In this document: in pieces, positions 8,863 through 18,227 of the stretch | Layout: each line of letters begins with the position of its first letter | How positions within the stretch are numbered: position 1 is the stretch's first letter | Notes under the pieces: model-generated | Told to the model about the DNA's origin: nothing | Databases searched by the model: none | What the model saw: the letters and a program-made list of their open reading frames with translations, nothing else | Assembly (NCBI RefSeq): GCF_000714815.1 | Contig: NZ_JMIH01000015.1 | Span: forward strand, 62,001 to 126,000 | DNA from: Anditalea andensis | GTDB taxonomy: Bacteria; Bacteroidota; Bacteroidia; Cytophagales; Cyclobacteriaceae | Direction: 5' to 3' | Length of the DNA stretch: 64,000 nt | Made by a program: the position numbers and the translations under genes

Positions 8863-9590
8863 TAAAAGCAGTTTTAATAGACGATGAACCATTAGCCATA
8901 GCCATACTTCAGGAGTATCTTTCTGGATACCCTGATATTGAGATAGTAGCTATTAGCCATGATGGGTTTTCAGGATTTAAGGCCATACAGGAGTATAAGC
9001 CTGAATTGATTTTTCTAGACGTACAGATGCCTAAAATCAGTGGGTTTGAAATGCTTGAACTTCTAGAAAATCCTCCAGGAGTTATATTTACCACCGCTTT
9101 TGATGAATATGCTATTCAAGCGTTTGACAAACATGCTGTGGATTATTTATTAAAACCATTTTCTCCCGAGCGGTTTGATAAAGCCTTGCAAAAATTCAGA
9201 CTGCAGCTTCCTGAAGAAAGGAAACATGCTTACCAAAATTTGTCTACCACAGGAGCAAAAAGTGTTCATCGCGTAGTGGTGAAAACTGGGAATAGCATCA
9301 GAATAATCTCACTTCAGGATATTGTATATATAGAAGCATCTGATGACTATGTTATTTTTTATACGGCAAGTGAAAAGTTTATCAAAACCCAAACGCTAAA
9401 ATCACTGGAGAGAGGGCTTGATGAGAAATTATTTGTAAGAATACACCGATCTTACATAGTACAGTTGCAGCAAATTGCAAAGATTGAACGCTATGAAAAA
9501 GATGGACATGTAGTGATTCTTAAAAATGGTAAGCGTCTCCCGGTAAGCAAAACCGGTTATCCTAAATTAAAGGCTTCTCTTAGTTTTTAA
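8859..9590 (+). CDS. LytTR-family response regulator
   Basis: A DNA-binding response regulator of 243 residues. The receiver domain (about 1-120) has the acidic pocket DDE at residues 8-10, the phospho-acceptor Asp54 in LIFLDVQMP, and the conserved TAFDEYAIQAF and KPF motifs. The C-terminal LytTR domain (about 145-240) shows DIVYIEASDDYVIFYT and FVRIHRSYIVQ, the normal signatures. It is the cognate partner of the preceding kinase (four-base overlap). The target genes cannot be seen; the damaged genes just downstream may once have belonged to the output. Confidence 0.93.
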   Translation: MIKAVLIDDEPLAIAILQEYLSGYPDIEIVAISHDGFSGFKAIQEYKPELIFLDVQMPKISGFEMLELLENPPGVIFTTAFDEYAIQAFDKHAVDYLLKPFSPERFDKALQKFRLQLPEERKHAYQNLSTTGAKSVHRVVVKTGNSIRIISLQDIVYIEASDDYVIFYTASEKFIKTQTLKSLERGLDEKLFVRIHRSYIVQLQQIAKIERYEKDGHVVILKNGKRLPVSKTGYPKLKASLSF

Positions 9591-9601
9591 AGAATAGGGT
9601 T

Positions 9602-10286
9602 AGTAAAATATACTATCTTGATTATTTAGTTGATGATGATGTTTTAGAAATTATTCTCAACTCCAATGGGATGGTACAAATAAGTAACTATATTTTTAGA
9701 GTTGATCTTGAGAATGAATTAGTTTATGCCGTATCTAGCCATGATGATGGTGATTATGCAGATTTATTTAATCCTGAAAATAATTTTTCTGGATTAATGG
9801 TTTTCTCTACAGATGATAATGTTCTTGACATATTAGAATCGGGCTCCGGAAAGAGTATCAGTATAGCTAATCTAGCTATCTTATGTGGAGGAAGATGTAG
9901 TTCTTATGATTTTTCAAAAGGGGTGTCGCTTGGTAGTGATAATTATGTATATTCAGAAAACAAGTACAGAAAGGCTGGGATTTATTTTGAACTATCCCAT
10001 TATATATATTCTACATATATGTCTACCAAGTGGAACTGATCCGAACAACGAAAATATACCTGATGCTCCTTTGACATCCTATAATGCTCGGTATACTGCA
10101 AATTGTAAAAGCAGCAGTGAAATATTTAATAATCAATCCAATCTGGATATGAAATATAAAAGTAGAGAAAGTGGTTTTTTTGTGGGATCATATACCTATA
10201 AATATAAAGACTCTTTATATAAATCGACAAGAGGTCTGAAAAAATCTCTTTTTCACCAGTTTATTCGACTAGGGGAATCATTTTAA
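9602..10286 (+). pseudogene. Remnant of an uncharacterised Bacteroidota protein, start lost and frameshifted
   Basis: The frame is open from inside the response-regulator end and reads SKIYYLDYLVDDDVLEIILN, then SNGMVQISNYIFRVDLENEL and LVYAVSSHDDG, up to a stop at 10037. The first ATG (9668) lies inside this continuous block, so the true N-terminus with its signal peptide appears to be lost. Near 10020-10040 the coding sense moves to another frame. That frame continues GTDPNNENIPDAPL and ends with SLYKSTRGLKKSLFHQFIR at 10286. The N-terminal block resembles a family of secreted Bacteroidota proteins with a 'G-x-I-x-I-x-x-Y-I-F/Y-K/R' beta hairpin, but no function is known. Calling it broken rests on the missing start and the frame change. 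Confidence 0.55.
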
Positions 10287-10322
10287 CTGCAAGGCCCATT
10301 AATTGTATCTAATCAATTCAAA

Positions 10323-10985
10323 ATGAAGCTAGTTCAAATATTTGTTTTGCTATTATTTCTTTCTCCAATTGTAGGTTATGCTCAATGGGAGAAGGTTGAA
10401 TTTTATAGTGGAGTAAATTTAACCTAGCCTACTTTTAGTGAAAAATTTGCCACTTCAGAAGCAAGGTTAGGCTATACCTTTGGTGGGTTATATACTATCA
10501 AGGAAAGACCGATGTCAGGGGTTTCTTATCAACTCGGATTGGGATTTGCCCGTAGGGTTTATAATGTAAACTTAGATTTTAGCATGCCAACTGATGTTCC
10601 TAGTGGAGTATTTGCAAAAAACTTAATTCAGGACATTGAAATTCCTTTCTTAGTTGCCTATACTTGGCACTTTAATGAATTTCAAATTAAATTGAATACA
10701 GGGTTGATTCCTGGGTTTAATGTTTTTTACAAAAGTGAACTGAACTTTATCAATATGCCTAATAATGAAGGAGGCCGAGAATCTTATGATGAAATTAGGT
10801 CAGTGAGACCTAATGCATTCAAGAGAATGAATGTGTTTACAGGCATATCATTCATCAAACAGATGCAAAATTTTAAAGTAAGTCTACAACCGCATTTGCA
10901 GTATAATTTTCTGCCTGCCCTTCAAGAAAATAGCTTAGGCCCAGAATTTTGGACCATTGGTTTGAACTTGACCCTTTCAAAATAA
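10323..10985 (+). pseudogene. PorT-like outer-membrane beta-barrel protein interrupted by an in-frame TAG
   Basis: One frame runs from ATG 10323 to the stop at 10983-10985 (221 codons). It begins with a clear signal peptide (KLVQIFVLLLFLSPIVGYAQ) and continues as alternating hydrophobic and polar strands of an outer-membrane beta-barrel, ending FWTIGLNLTLSK. The final hydrophobic residues suit BAM insertion. A single TAG at 10425-10427 (codon 35, after YSGVNLT) interrupts it. Without it the gene would be intact. A one-base change from AAG or CAG would explain it. An internal ATG at 10512 would give a barrel lacking its signal, which is unlikely to work. Confidence 0.65.
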
Positions 10986-11120
10986 ACACTAATGGCCGGA
11001 TAGAAATGACTGGCTATTTTTTATATCCATGATGGATAATAGGACTATTAAATAACTCTAGGTTTGTTTAAGTGGTTCTAGCATCTCAATGAAAAGCCCT
11101 AAAAAACTTGTGGTGCAGCA

Positions 11121-11160
11121 AAAAAAAAATCTGTCCCGAGCTAGCGGAACAGATTTTTAT
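11121..11160 (-). terminator. Rho-independent terminator of the DUF2795 gene
   Basis: On the minus strand a long stem AAAAATCTGTTCCG / CGGGACAGATTTTT, with a CTAGCT loop, ends in nine T's right after the stop. The plus-strand side also has T's, so it may work in both directions. Confidence 0.85.
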
Positions 11161-11381
11161 TAATATTCATCTTCGTTAAAGAAGAAATCATCTTTCGTAG
11201 GATAGTCTGGCCAGATCTCCTCGATATTCTCATACGGTTCACCGTCATCTTCAAGTTCCTGAAGATTCTCTACCACCTCGAGAGGAGCCCCTGAGCGAAT
11301 TGCAAAATCAATTAACTCGTCTTTGGTAGCTGGCCATGGAGCATCTTCTAAATAAGACGCAAGTTCTAAAGTCCAATACAT
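11160..11381 (-). CDS. DUF2795 family small acidic protein
   Basis: A 73-residue cytoplasmic protein, strongly acidic at its C-terminus (ends DDFFFNEDEY). The core WPATKDELIDFAIRSGAPLE and the following VVENLQELEDDGEPYENIEE are almost invariant in a Bacteroidota subgroup of DUF2795. The family is short and helical with no established role; it is often highly expressed. Start at 11381 (MYWTLELASYLED). The gene has its own terminator and lies about 90 bp downstream of the DUF349 gene in the same direction. Confidence 0.88.
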   Translation of the reverse strand: MYWTLELASYLEDAPWPATKDELIDFAIRSGAPLEVVENLQELEDDGEPYENIEEIWPDYPTKDDFFFNEDEY

Positions 11382-11467
11382 AGTTTCAAAATTTTTATGT
11401 TGCCGTGTTAACGGGTTGCAAAAATATAAATTCTTTTAAGATTTCATATCCAAACCCACAAATACTT

Positions 11468-12706
11468 TTATAGTTCCTTTAGGATATAATTTTTTACGTC
11501 TAATTTCCTTTTATATCCTCCGATTTTTCTTTGGAGGATCATATCAAAGCTTCCTTCGGGGGCTCTGAAATTCTCTGCATTGTTTTGAATAGTTTCCAGT
11601 TCTTTTTGGTCCCGATGTATTAAGTCCCTCATCAGATGGATTTTCGCTTGTTTTTGTTCTGTGACATTCATTTTGTCATAGTCCGAATTTTTTGATTTAA
11701 CCAAACGCTGAAGAAAAGATTTTTCAAAAACCACATCTGAAAAAAAGACGAATGTTTTAGAAAATTGTTGTGCATCGCGGGGTTTTTTTGGTGGAAGTTG
11801 TTTCCAGTCAGCCTGTAGTTTTTTTGCTGCAGCAAATACTTCAGAAGTAGGCTCCGATTTGGCAAGTCTCTTCATCTCATTTGCCATTTGTTCTGTTTTT
11901 TTGATCAGTTCACGTGGAGGTAGAAATGCAGCCTGCTGGGCTACTCTTTTAAACTTGCTGAAGATTCTGTTATTGAGTTTTGAAAATTCATCCCAAAGGG
12001 GCTGTCTTTTTTCTGCAGGCACCCTACCTGATTCTTTCCACTGTTTCTGTATTTTTTTGCTTATTTCAAAAGCTTGCTTTACATCGTGAAGATCATGTGC
12101 ATCCCGCGCCTGCTGGACGAGTGATTCATATACTTTAATGTTTTCTTCTGCCTGGAGCGCTAAACCGTCATAATAATCTTTTCTCTTCTGGAAAAAATGT
12201 TCTACCGCTTCATTGAATTGGTTTTCTATCTCCATTTCAATTTGCTTTTCCACGGGGCCGGTTTTGATCCATCTGAGTTTAAGGTTTTTATATGCCTCAG
12301 TGGTGTTTTTCCAGTCGGTATCGTTTTTTAAAGCATCTGCTTCTAGGATTAATCCTTTTTTGATTTCCAGATTCCGTTCTCTATTGGATTGGATGATTTC
12401 TTCCAAATAAGTCTCCAGGTGGTTGAGTTCTTCTATCAAAGGCACAAAATCTCCCAGGGCGTCATACTGCATCAGGGCGTCACGCAGGTGGATCAGTTTC
12501 ATTAGAAATGATCCTTTATTTTGATTTTCTTCGATATCTTTCTTTAAAGTGGCTACCTTTTCTTCCACCATTTTAAAACGCTCCTCAAAGTATTTTATAG
12601 TAGATGCTTCGTCCTCCTTCACTTCTCCGATAATCCTGTCTCCCTGATTTAAAAAGCCTTTTAAATAAACTTTATCTTCTTTAATGTATCCGTATGGATG
12701 CTCCAT
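11468..12706 (-). CDS. DUF349-repeat coiled-coil protein
   Basis: A 412-residue, highly charged helical protein without a signal peptide or membrane segment. Several DUF349 repeats can be recognised by their W-K-x-x-G/P-x-x pattern: LKLRWIKTGPVEK, KKIQKQWKESGRVPAEKRQP (also ending LWDEFSKLNNRIF) and LQADWKQLPPKKPRDAQ. Coiled-coil sequence dominates the first 150 residues. DUF349 proteins are widespread in Bacteroidota and their molecular job is not established. The start MEHPYGYIKEDKVYLKG is the usual N-terminus. It is divergent from ettA. Confidence 0.88.
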   Translation of the reverse strand: MEHPYGYIKEDKVYLKGFLNQGDRIIGEVKEDEASTIKYFEERFKMVEEKVATLKKDIEENQNKGSFLMKLIHLRDALMQYDALGDFVPLIEELNHLETYLEEIIQSNRERNLEIKKGLILEADALKNDTDWKNTTEAYKNLKLRWIKTGPVEKQIEMEIENQFNEAVEHFFQKRKDYYDGLALQAEENIKVYESLVQQARDAHDLHDVKQAFEISKKIQKQWKESGRVPAEKRQPLWDEFSKLNNRIFSKFKRVAQQAAFLPPRELIKKTEQMANEMKRLAKSEPTSEVFAAAKKLQADWKQLPPKKPRDAQQFSKTFVFFSDVVFEKSFLQRLVKSKNSDYDKMNVTEQKQAKIHLMRDLIHRDQKELETIQNNAENFRAPEGSFDMILQRKIGGYKRKLDVKNYILKEL

Positions 12707-12852
12707 TGTGATCTAATAGGTTGGTGGTTGTTATTCTCCTACTGGGTTTTTCTGCAAATTAATTAATTAAGAAGCATTTATCCTAAAAAAGAGCTTTTTT
12801 TGCCATCTTTGTTGCATATAAATATTCAGACCATAAGATAAAACATAATTCT

Positions 12853-14532
12853 ATGAGTTCAGAGAAAATTATATTTTCAATGGCCGGGGTGTCCAAAATT
12901 TATCCTCCCCAAAAAAAAGTATTAAACAATATATACCTTTCATTTTTCTACGGCGCCAAAATTGGCGTGCTGGGTCTCAATGGATCAGGTAAAAGTTCCC
13001 TGTTAAGGATCATCGCCGGTATGGACAAAAACTTCAACGGTGAAGTAGTATGGTCCCCTGGGTATACAGTAGGTATGCTGGAGCAAGAACCCCAGCTAGA
13101 TCCAGACAAAACCGTAAAGGAAGTAGTGGAAGAGGCTGTTGCCGAAACAGTAAACCTCCTTAAAGAATTTGAAGCAATCAATGAAAAATTTATGGACCCG
13201 GCCCTAATGGAAGATCCGGATGCCATGGATAAGCTCATAGAACAGCAAGGTGAAGTGCAGCAGAAGCTCGATGCTGCAAATGCATGGGAACTGGATGTCA
13301 TGCTGGACAAAGCCATGGATGCGTTAAGACTTCCCCCCAGTGATGCCATAGTGAAAAACCTGTCCGGTGGTGAGAAAAGAAGAGTGGCACTTTGCAGATT
13401 GCTTCTTCAGGAACCGGATGTATTATTGCTGGATGAACCTACCAACCATCTGGATGCCGAATCTGTGCACTGGCTGGAGCAGCACCTTAAAAATTATAAA
13501 GGAACAGTGATCGCAGTGACACACGATAGATACTTCCTGGATAATGTCGCCGGATGGATTCTGGAACTGGATAGAGGTGAAGGCATTCCTTGGAAAGGGA
13601 ATTACTCTTCCTGGCTGGACCAGAAGCAGCAGCGGTTAAAGCAAGAGGAAAAAACAGAATCCAAACGTCAGAAGACCTTGGAAAGGGAGCTGGAATGGAT
13701 CAGAATGTCTCCTAAGGCCAAGCAGTCCAAAGGTAAAGCCCGTCTGAATGCCTATGATAGGCTGGTAGGCGAAGATGCAAAAGAAAGGGAAGCCAAACTG
13801 GAACTTTATATTCCGCCTGGACCTAGATTGGGATCCAAGGTGATAGAGGTAAACAATGTTTCCAAAGCTTTCGGCGATAAGTTATTGTTTGAAGACCTTT
13901 CTTTCTCACTGCCCCAGGGTGGTATAGTAGGGGTGATAGGACCAAACGGTGCCGGTAAATCCACCTTATTTAAAATGATCACCGGAAATGAAAAGCCGGA
14001 TTCAGGAAATTTTGAAGTGGGAGAGACCGTGCAGCTGGCTTATGTGGATCAGGAGCACGATACACTGGATCCCAATAAAAGCGTTTACCAGCTGATTTCT
14101 GATGGTAATGAGTATGTTAAGCTAGGTAACAAAGAGATGAATGCCAGAGCTTATGTCAGCAAGTTCAATTTTGGCGGAGGCGACCAGGAGAAGAAGGTAG
14201 GCGTACTCTCGGGTGGTGAAAGAAACCGTGTTCACCTGGCCATGACATTAAAGGAAAATGGCAACCTCTTACTTCTCGATGAACCTACCAATGACCTTGA
14301 TGTGAACACCTTGAGGTCATTAGAGGAAGCACTGGAGAATTTTGGGGGCTGCGCGGTAGTCATTTCCCACGATAGGTGGTTCCTGGATAGGATCTGTACC
14401 CATATTCTGGCATTTGAAGGAGAATCGCAGGTGTATTGGTTTGAAGGGAATTTTTCTGATTATGAAGAGAATAAGAAGAAAAGACTGGGAGATGTAACTC
14501 CTAAGCGGATTAAATATAAGAACTTGAAGTAA
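12853..14532 (+). CDS. ettA: Energy-dependent translational throttle protein EttA (ABC-F)
   Basis: A cytoplasmic ABC-F ATPase that binds the ribosomal E site and gates the first elongation step according to ATP/ADP ratio. At 559 residues it is close to the E. coli protein. Two nucleotide-binding domains are present: Walker [10 protein letters not shown] and GPNGAGKST, signatures [16 protein letters not shown] and [15 protein letters not shown], and Walker [14 protein letters not shown] and [13 protein letters not shown]. The linker with [20 protein letters not shown] is the EttA-type P-site tRNA interaction region. It has no membrane domain. It ends with the typical tail [11 protein letters not shown] and a terminator. 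Confidence 0.96.
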   Translation: MSSEKIIFSMAGVSKIYPPQKKVLNNIYLSFFYGAKIGVLGLNGSGKSSLLRIIAGMDKNFNGEVVWSPGYTVGMLEQEPQLDPDKTVKEVVEEAVAETVNLLKEFEAINEKFMDPALMEDPDAMDKLIEQQGEVQQKLDAANAWELDVMLDKAMDALRLPPSDAIVKNLSGGEKRRVALCRLLLQEPDVLLLDEPTNHLDAESVHWLEQHLKNYKGTVIAVTHDRYFLDNVAGWILELDRGEGIPWKGNYSSWLDQKQQRLKQEEKTESKRQKTLERELEWIRMSPKAKQSKGKARLNAYDRLVGEDAKEREAKLELYIPPGPRLGSKVIEVNNVSKAFGDKLLFEDLSFSLPQGGIVGVIGPNGAGKSTLFKMITGNEKPDSGNFEVGETVQLAYVDQEHDTLDPNKSVYQLISDGNEYVKLGNKEMNARAYVSKFNFGGGDQEKKVGVLSGGERNRVHLAMTLKENGNLLLLDEPTNDLDVNTLRSLEEALENFGGCAVVISHDRWFLDRICTHILAFEGESQVYWFEGNFSDYEENKKKRLGDVTPKRIKYKNLK

Positions 14533-14549
14533 TAGTATTCAGTGAAAGT

Positions 14550-14594
14550 AAAGCCATCTTTTTCGTTATTAAATCGAATGAAGATGGCTTTTTA
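14550..14594 (+). terminator. Terminator of ettA
   Basis: AAAGCCATCTT and AAGATGGCTTT (11-base stem, 20-base loop) followed by T's, 18 bases after the ettA stop. Confidence 0.8.
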
Positions 14595-14801
14595 TTATTT
14601 GTGATATTATAAAAATTTTAGTCCCAATAAAGCAAAGACATGAAAAATAGCTCATTTAGGATACTTAAACAAACTTAATATTTATGTATCTTAGGGTCAA
14701 TATCCATAATGTAAGAAATCAATCAGGGGAGAATACACATAATAGTACTGATTATAATCCAATAAAACCCTCCTGACCGTTAAAAAACAAAATATAAACA
14801 G

Positions 14802-15011
14802 ATGAAAAGAGTTTTATTCATCCTTTATAATCTATCAATGGCAGCTATTTTACTATATCTGGCCAATCATTTTTTAGGATTGTTCTTCATCCCCAGATGG
14901 ATAGTTTATACTATTTTAGTGGTAGGGGCCATCAGTTTTTTTGGCAATGCCATGGTCAGAAGATCTGAAATAAGAAAGCAGCGGGATGATGAGAAAAATA
15001 TGAAAGATTAA
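14802..15011 (+). CDS. Small two-span membrane protein, unknown function
   Basis: A 69-residue protein with two predicted membrane segments (about residues 5-25, LFILYNLSMAAILLYLANHF, and about 33-50, WIVYTILVVGAISFFGNA) and a basic/acidic cytoplasmic tail RRSEIRKQRDDEKNMKD. No family was recognised. Coding is supported by the coherent hydrophobic pattern with a positive-inside tail and by its position in a gap without competing genes. It appears monocistronic. A dispersed junk reading frame cannot be fully excluded. Confidence 0.55.
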   Translation: MKRVLFILYNLSMAAILLYLANHFLGLFFIPRWIVYTILVVGAISFFGNAMVRRSEIRKQRDDEKNMKD

Positions 15012-15335
15012 TGAGGGTGATCCTTAAATAAAAAAGCCATCAGGTTTTATTTACAATATAAAAAGCCAAATAACCAGAGGGGGGCTTGGTGCCAAATCCA
15101 GTGGAAGTGTCATCATCAATGTAATAGGCCGGAATTGTACTATATACTTTTATATAATTTTTTGATTTTATACTACAGCACTTAACTTATATATTTTTGT
15201 GGAATAAGATAAATAGGTCTTTAAGATTAGGCATTTTCGTATATTTTAAAATTTTCTAACTAAGGCTTATATTTTTTAAGTAATCCATAATTATTTGTTC
15301 TAATTTCTGTTTATTTGCTGATAACCATATGAGTT
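15012..15335. other. Intergenic gap, no gene seen
   Basis: AT-rich DNA between the small membrane protein and the aminotransferase. Nothing convincing was found. Several A/T-rich TATATTTTT-like stretches could contain promoters, but none fits both elements well. Confidence 0.6.
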
Positions 15336-16682
15336 ATGATGATGAGACAGTTACTATTAAGACCAGGAGCAGAAGAATTGAGTTATGAGATAAGGGGTAT
15401 AGTGAAAAAAGCTAGACAGATAGAAGCTTTAGGTGTTAAAATCACCTGGGAAAACATCGGAGATCCTATCCAAAAAAACAATACGGTGCCTCAGTGGATG
15501 AAACAAATCATTTCCGATCTGATGACGGAGGACAAAACCTATGGCTATGCAGACTCCAAGGGTGTACTGGAAACACGTAGTTACCTGGCCGATCTTAACA
15601 ACCTAAAAGGAGGCTGTCAAATAAATGCCGATGATATTTTGTTTTTTAACGGTCTGGGAGATGCTATAGCCAAGCTGTATCAGTTTCTCATCCCTACAGC
15701 CAGGATCATAGGACCATCACCGGCTTACAGTACACATAGCTCAGCAGAGGCTGCACATGCCAATACAGCTCCCATCACTTATAAACTTGATCCAGATAAC
15801 CAGTGGCTTCCGGATATGGAAGATCTGTATTATAAGGTAAAATATAATCCATCCATCGTAGGCATCCTGATCATCAATCCTGATAATCCCACCGGAATGG
15901 TGTACCCCAAGGAGGTGCTGGAAGATTTTGTGAAAATTGCCAAAGAATTTAACCTCCTGCTCATAGCAGATGAAATATATCAGAACATTACTTATAACGG
16001 CATTACATCCGTGGCTTTGGCCGAAGTGATAGGAGATCTTCCGGCGATATCTTTAAAAGGCATATCGAAAGAATTTCCCTGGCCGGGGTCTCGCTGTGGC
16101 TGGATGGAGTTTTATAACAGAAAGGCCTCACCTGAATTTGACAAGCTCTGCCAGACACTGGAAAATGCCAAGATGATAGAGGTATGTTCAACGATTCTTC
16201 CCCAGCTGGCGATTCCTAAAATCATGAGTCACCCTGCCTATGCGCTTTATAGGAAAGAGGCAAACAATAAAATAGGGAGGAGGAGTGAAATTATGAAGGA
16301 GATATTAGGTGACATTCGCGGAATAAAATTTAATCCAACCCAAGGAGCTTTTTATAATACCATCATTTTTGATGAGTCTTATCTAAATACAGGTCAGTAT
16401 TTGCCGATTGAGCATCCGAAAGTTCAGGGCTTTTTAGATTCTTGGCTTGAGGAAAGGGTGATGCCTTTGGATAAACGGTTTGTTTACTGCCTTTTGGCTT
16501 CCACCGGAATATGTGTAGTACCCATAAGTTCTTTTTGCTCGGATTTGAGAGGCTTTAGAGTGACATTATTGGAGGAAAATGAGGAAGTATTTAGAGAAAC
16601 ATTTGAAAAGATGGCTTTTGCTATAAAGTTTTATTTAAAATCAAACATCCTAAAATCAGCAGAAGACAAGGTGCTTAACTGA
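15336..16682 (+). CDS. Class I/II PLP-dependent aminotransferase (alanine/aspartate type)
   Basis: A fold-type I aminotransferase of 448 residues. It has SYEIRGIVKKARQIEALGVK near the N-terminus, the cofactor-site motif LIINPDNPTGMVYPKE, LIADEIYQNITY, and the PLP-binding Lys245 in GISKEFPWPGSRCGW. The C-terminus has GFRVTLLEENEE, with the Arg that binds the substrate carboxylate. AlaA/AspC-like enzymes share this pattern, but the amino-group donor cannot be decided. At 448 residues it is longer than most of the family (about 400). The start is the first of three consecutive ATG codons (15336); the exact one is uncertain. Confidence 0.85.
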   Translation: MMMRQLLLRPGAEELSYEIRGIVKKARQIEALGVKITWENIGDPIQKNNTVPQWMKQIISDLMTEDKTYGYADSKGVLETRSYLADLNNLKGGCQINADDILFFNGLGDAIAKLYQFLIPTARIIGPSPAYSTHSSAEAAHANTAPITYKLDPDNQWLPDMEDLYYKVKYNPSIVGILIINPDNPTGMVYPKEVLEDFVKIAKEFNLLLIADEIYQNITYNGITSVALAEVIGDLPAISLKGISKEFPWPGSRCGWMEFYNRKASPEFDKLCQTLENAKMIEVCSTILPQLAIPKIMSHPAYALYRKEANNKIGRRSEIMKEILGDIRGIKFNPTQGAFYNTIIFDESYLNTGQYLPIEHPKVQGFLDSWLEERVMPLDKRFVYCLLASTGICVVPISSFCSDLRGFRVTLLEENEEVFRETFEKMAFAIKFYLKSNILKSAEDKVLN

Positions 16683-16911
16683 CCGATTACGTACAAAAAA
16701 GTGGTCGGTTATGATAGTAGCTTTCTCCAGATTTTTGATGTCATGCCTGAAGTAAAAAATTAATTCACACCACTGTACGTGATTCCACATCAGGAAAGGG
16801 GTTTTTTGTCACAGTTTTGCTTTAAAACATTTGATTATTGATATATTCATAGGTATGAGTCCGATATTTGAGGATTTATTAAAGCTTATCTAATTTGTAG
16901 CAAAATTTTAT

Positions 16912-17955
16912 ATGAATAAAGTTGCCCGTTTTTTATGGTTTTGTAGTGGAGCCCATATTCCGCTATTGTTAAGGTCTCCCACAGATACCAATAAATATAT
17001 AGGCATAGGAGGGACTGTTTTATTTACGGGAATATTAGCGGCACTTTCTGCAGGATACGCTCTTTACACTATATTTCAATCCCTCTTGCCGGCTTTATTT
17101 TTTGGGATACTATGGGGTTTGATGATATTCAATCTGGACCGTTTTATAGTGTCCAGCATGAGGAAGAAGGCATCTGCCTGGAATGATTGGAAACTGGCTA
17201 CGCCCAGATTGGTCTTTGCCGTACTATTGGCCCTGGTCATCTCCAAGCCACTGGAGCTTAAGATGTTTGAGCGGGAGATCAACCGAAAGCTGGATGAAAA
17301 AAAAACCGTTTTTCTGGCCGAAAGTAAGGCGGCCATAGCAGCTGGATTTCCAGAAATAACAGCATTGGAAGGAAAGGTAGATACACTGAAATCAGAGACA
17401 GCAAGGGTAGAAGCCTATAGAAACCGACTTCAGCAGGAATATGACTATGAAAGGTTCGGTACCAAAACTGACGGGACCAGTGGCATAGTAGGCCTCGGCA
17501 GCAATGCCCGCAAAAAAGAACAGCAGCTGGATGCGGCCCAAAACGCATTGGATCAGACTAAGGCGGATAACTTGGTACGGATCGATACACTTGAATCTCA
17601 GATCAGGGGACTGATGGCGATAAGACAGGCTGAATTTGAAAAGCAGCAACCTGGAATCGATGGTTTCGATGGCCTGGCTGCCAGACTGGATGCCCTGCAC
17701 CTGCTGACAGAAGAAAGCATCGCGATGAAATACGCCAATATCTTTATCATCCTGCTGTTTATAGCCTTGGAAACTGCACCTATATTTGTAAAGCTCATCG
17801 CCCTGCGGGGACCGTATGACTCTTTGCTGGATCTGCACGAGGACTATGTGGAAGTCTATGTGGACGAGCAGACGATCAAGAGCAGGGAGAAGAGTGAAAG
17901 GAGGATTAAGGAATTTAGGCTGGAGAATGGGGTTTCGGAGAGTTTTACTACATAG
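16912..17955 (+). CDS. DUF4407 family membrane protein
   Basis: A 347-residue membrane protein. Segments occupy about residues 28-50 and 55-78 (GILAALSAGYALYTIFQSLL, then FFGILWGLMIFNLDRFIVSS), with another near 100-115. A long coiled-coil periplasmic or cytoplasmic stretch (about 120-255, many Glu/Lys/Ala) follows, and a final membrane segment lies near 275-295 (FIILLFIALETAPIFVKLI). This order and the NLDRF(I/V)VSS motif are characteristic of DUF4407. The family has no settled function, although some members occur near defence or phage genes. No such context is seen here. Confidence 0.82.
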   Translation: MNKVARFLWFCSGAHIPLLLRSPTDTNKYIGIGGTVLFTGILAALSAGYALYTIFQSLLPALFFGILWGLMIFNLDRFIVSSMRKKASAWNDWKLATPRLVFAVLLALVISKPLELKMFEREINRKLDEKKTVFLAESKAAIAAGFPEITALEGKVDTLKSETARVEAYRNRLQQEYDYERFGTKTDGTSGIVGLGSNARKKEQQLDAAQNALDQTKADNLVRIDTLESQIRGLMAIRQAEFEKQQPGIDGFDGLAARLDALHLLTEESIAMKYANIFIILLFIALETAPIFVKLIALRGPYDSLLDLHEDYVEVYVDEQTIKSREKSERRIKEFRLENGVSESFTT

Positions 17956-17963
17956 AGGGAAAT

Positions 17964-18208
17964 TAGTAAGAAGTAGTAAGTAATAAGTAAGAAGTCAGAT
18001 CGTCCTAATTTTCCAAGGCACAATTCCTTTCTTATCAAAGCTTTAATATTCCGTACCTACCTGCCTTTGCCGCAGGCAGTCGGCACAGCATAAAATCTTA
18101 TTTTGAACTATCTACCAACATTCTGGACCTGCTTTAGGGTCAAATTTTTCGTATGATTTCGATCTTCCGTACTTTCACTTCTTACCTTTTACATCTCACT
18201 TTTTACTA
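17964..18208. repeat. Degenerate AGTAAGAAGT-type inverted repeat island with CCTGC palindrome
   Basis: Downstream of the DUF4407 gene, 17964-17995 is a set of AGTAAGAAGT/AGTAAGTAAT units. A diverged complement (ACTTTCACTTCTTACC...) lies at 18171-18208. Between them CCTGCCTTTGCCGCAGG (18060-18076) forms a small palindrome. It has the look of a dispersed extragenic repeat. Confidence 0.45.
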
Positions 18209-18227
18209 AATAACATATTATTAAACG

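Noticed and set aside
9885-10286. 133-codon frame read as an independent protein
   Set aside because: Its first 47 codons are an out-of-frame reading of the upstream open frame. Only the part after about 10030 has plausible composition, so it was treated as the frameshifted end of one remnant.
16683-16720. ACCGA...TCGGT inverted repeat as terminator of the aminotransferase
   Set aside because: Only a five-base stem with a 17-base loop and no T-run.
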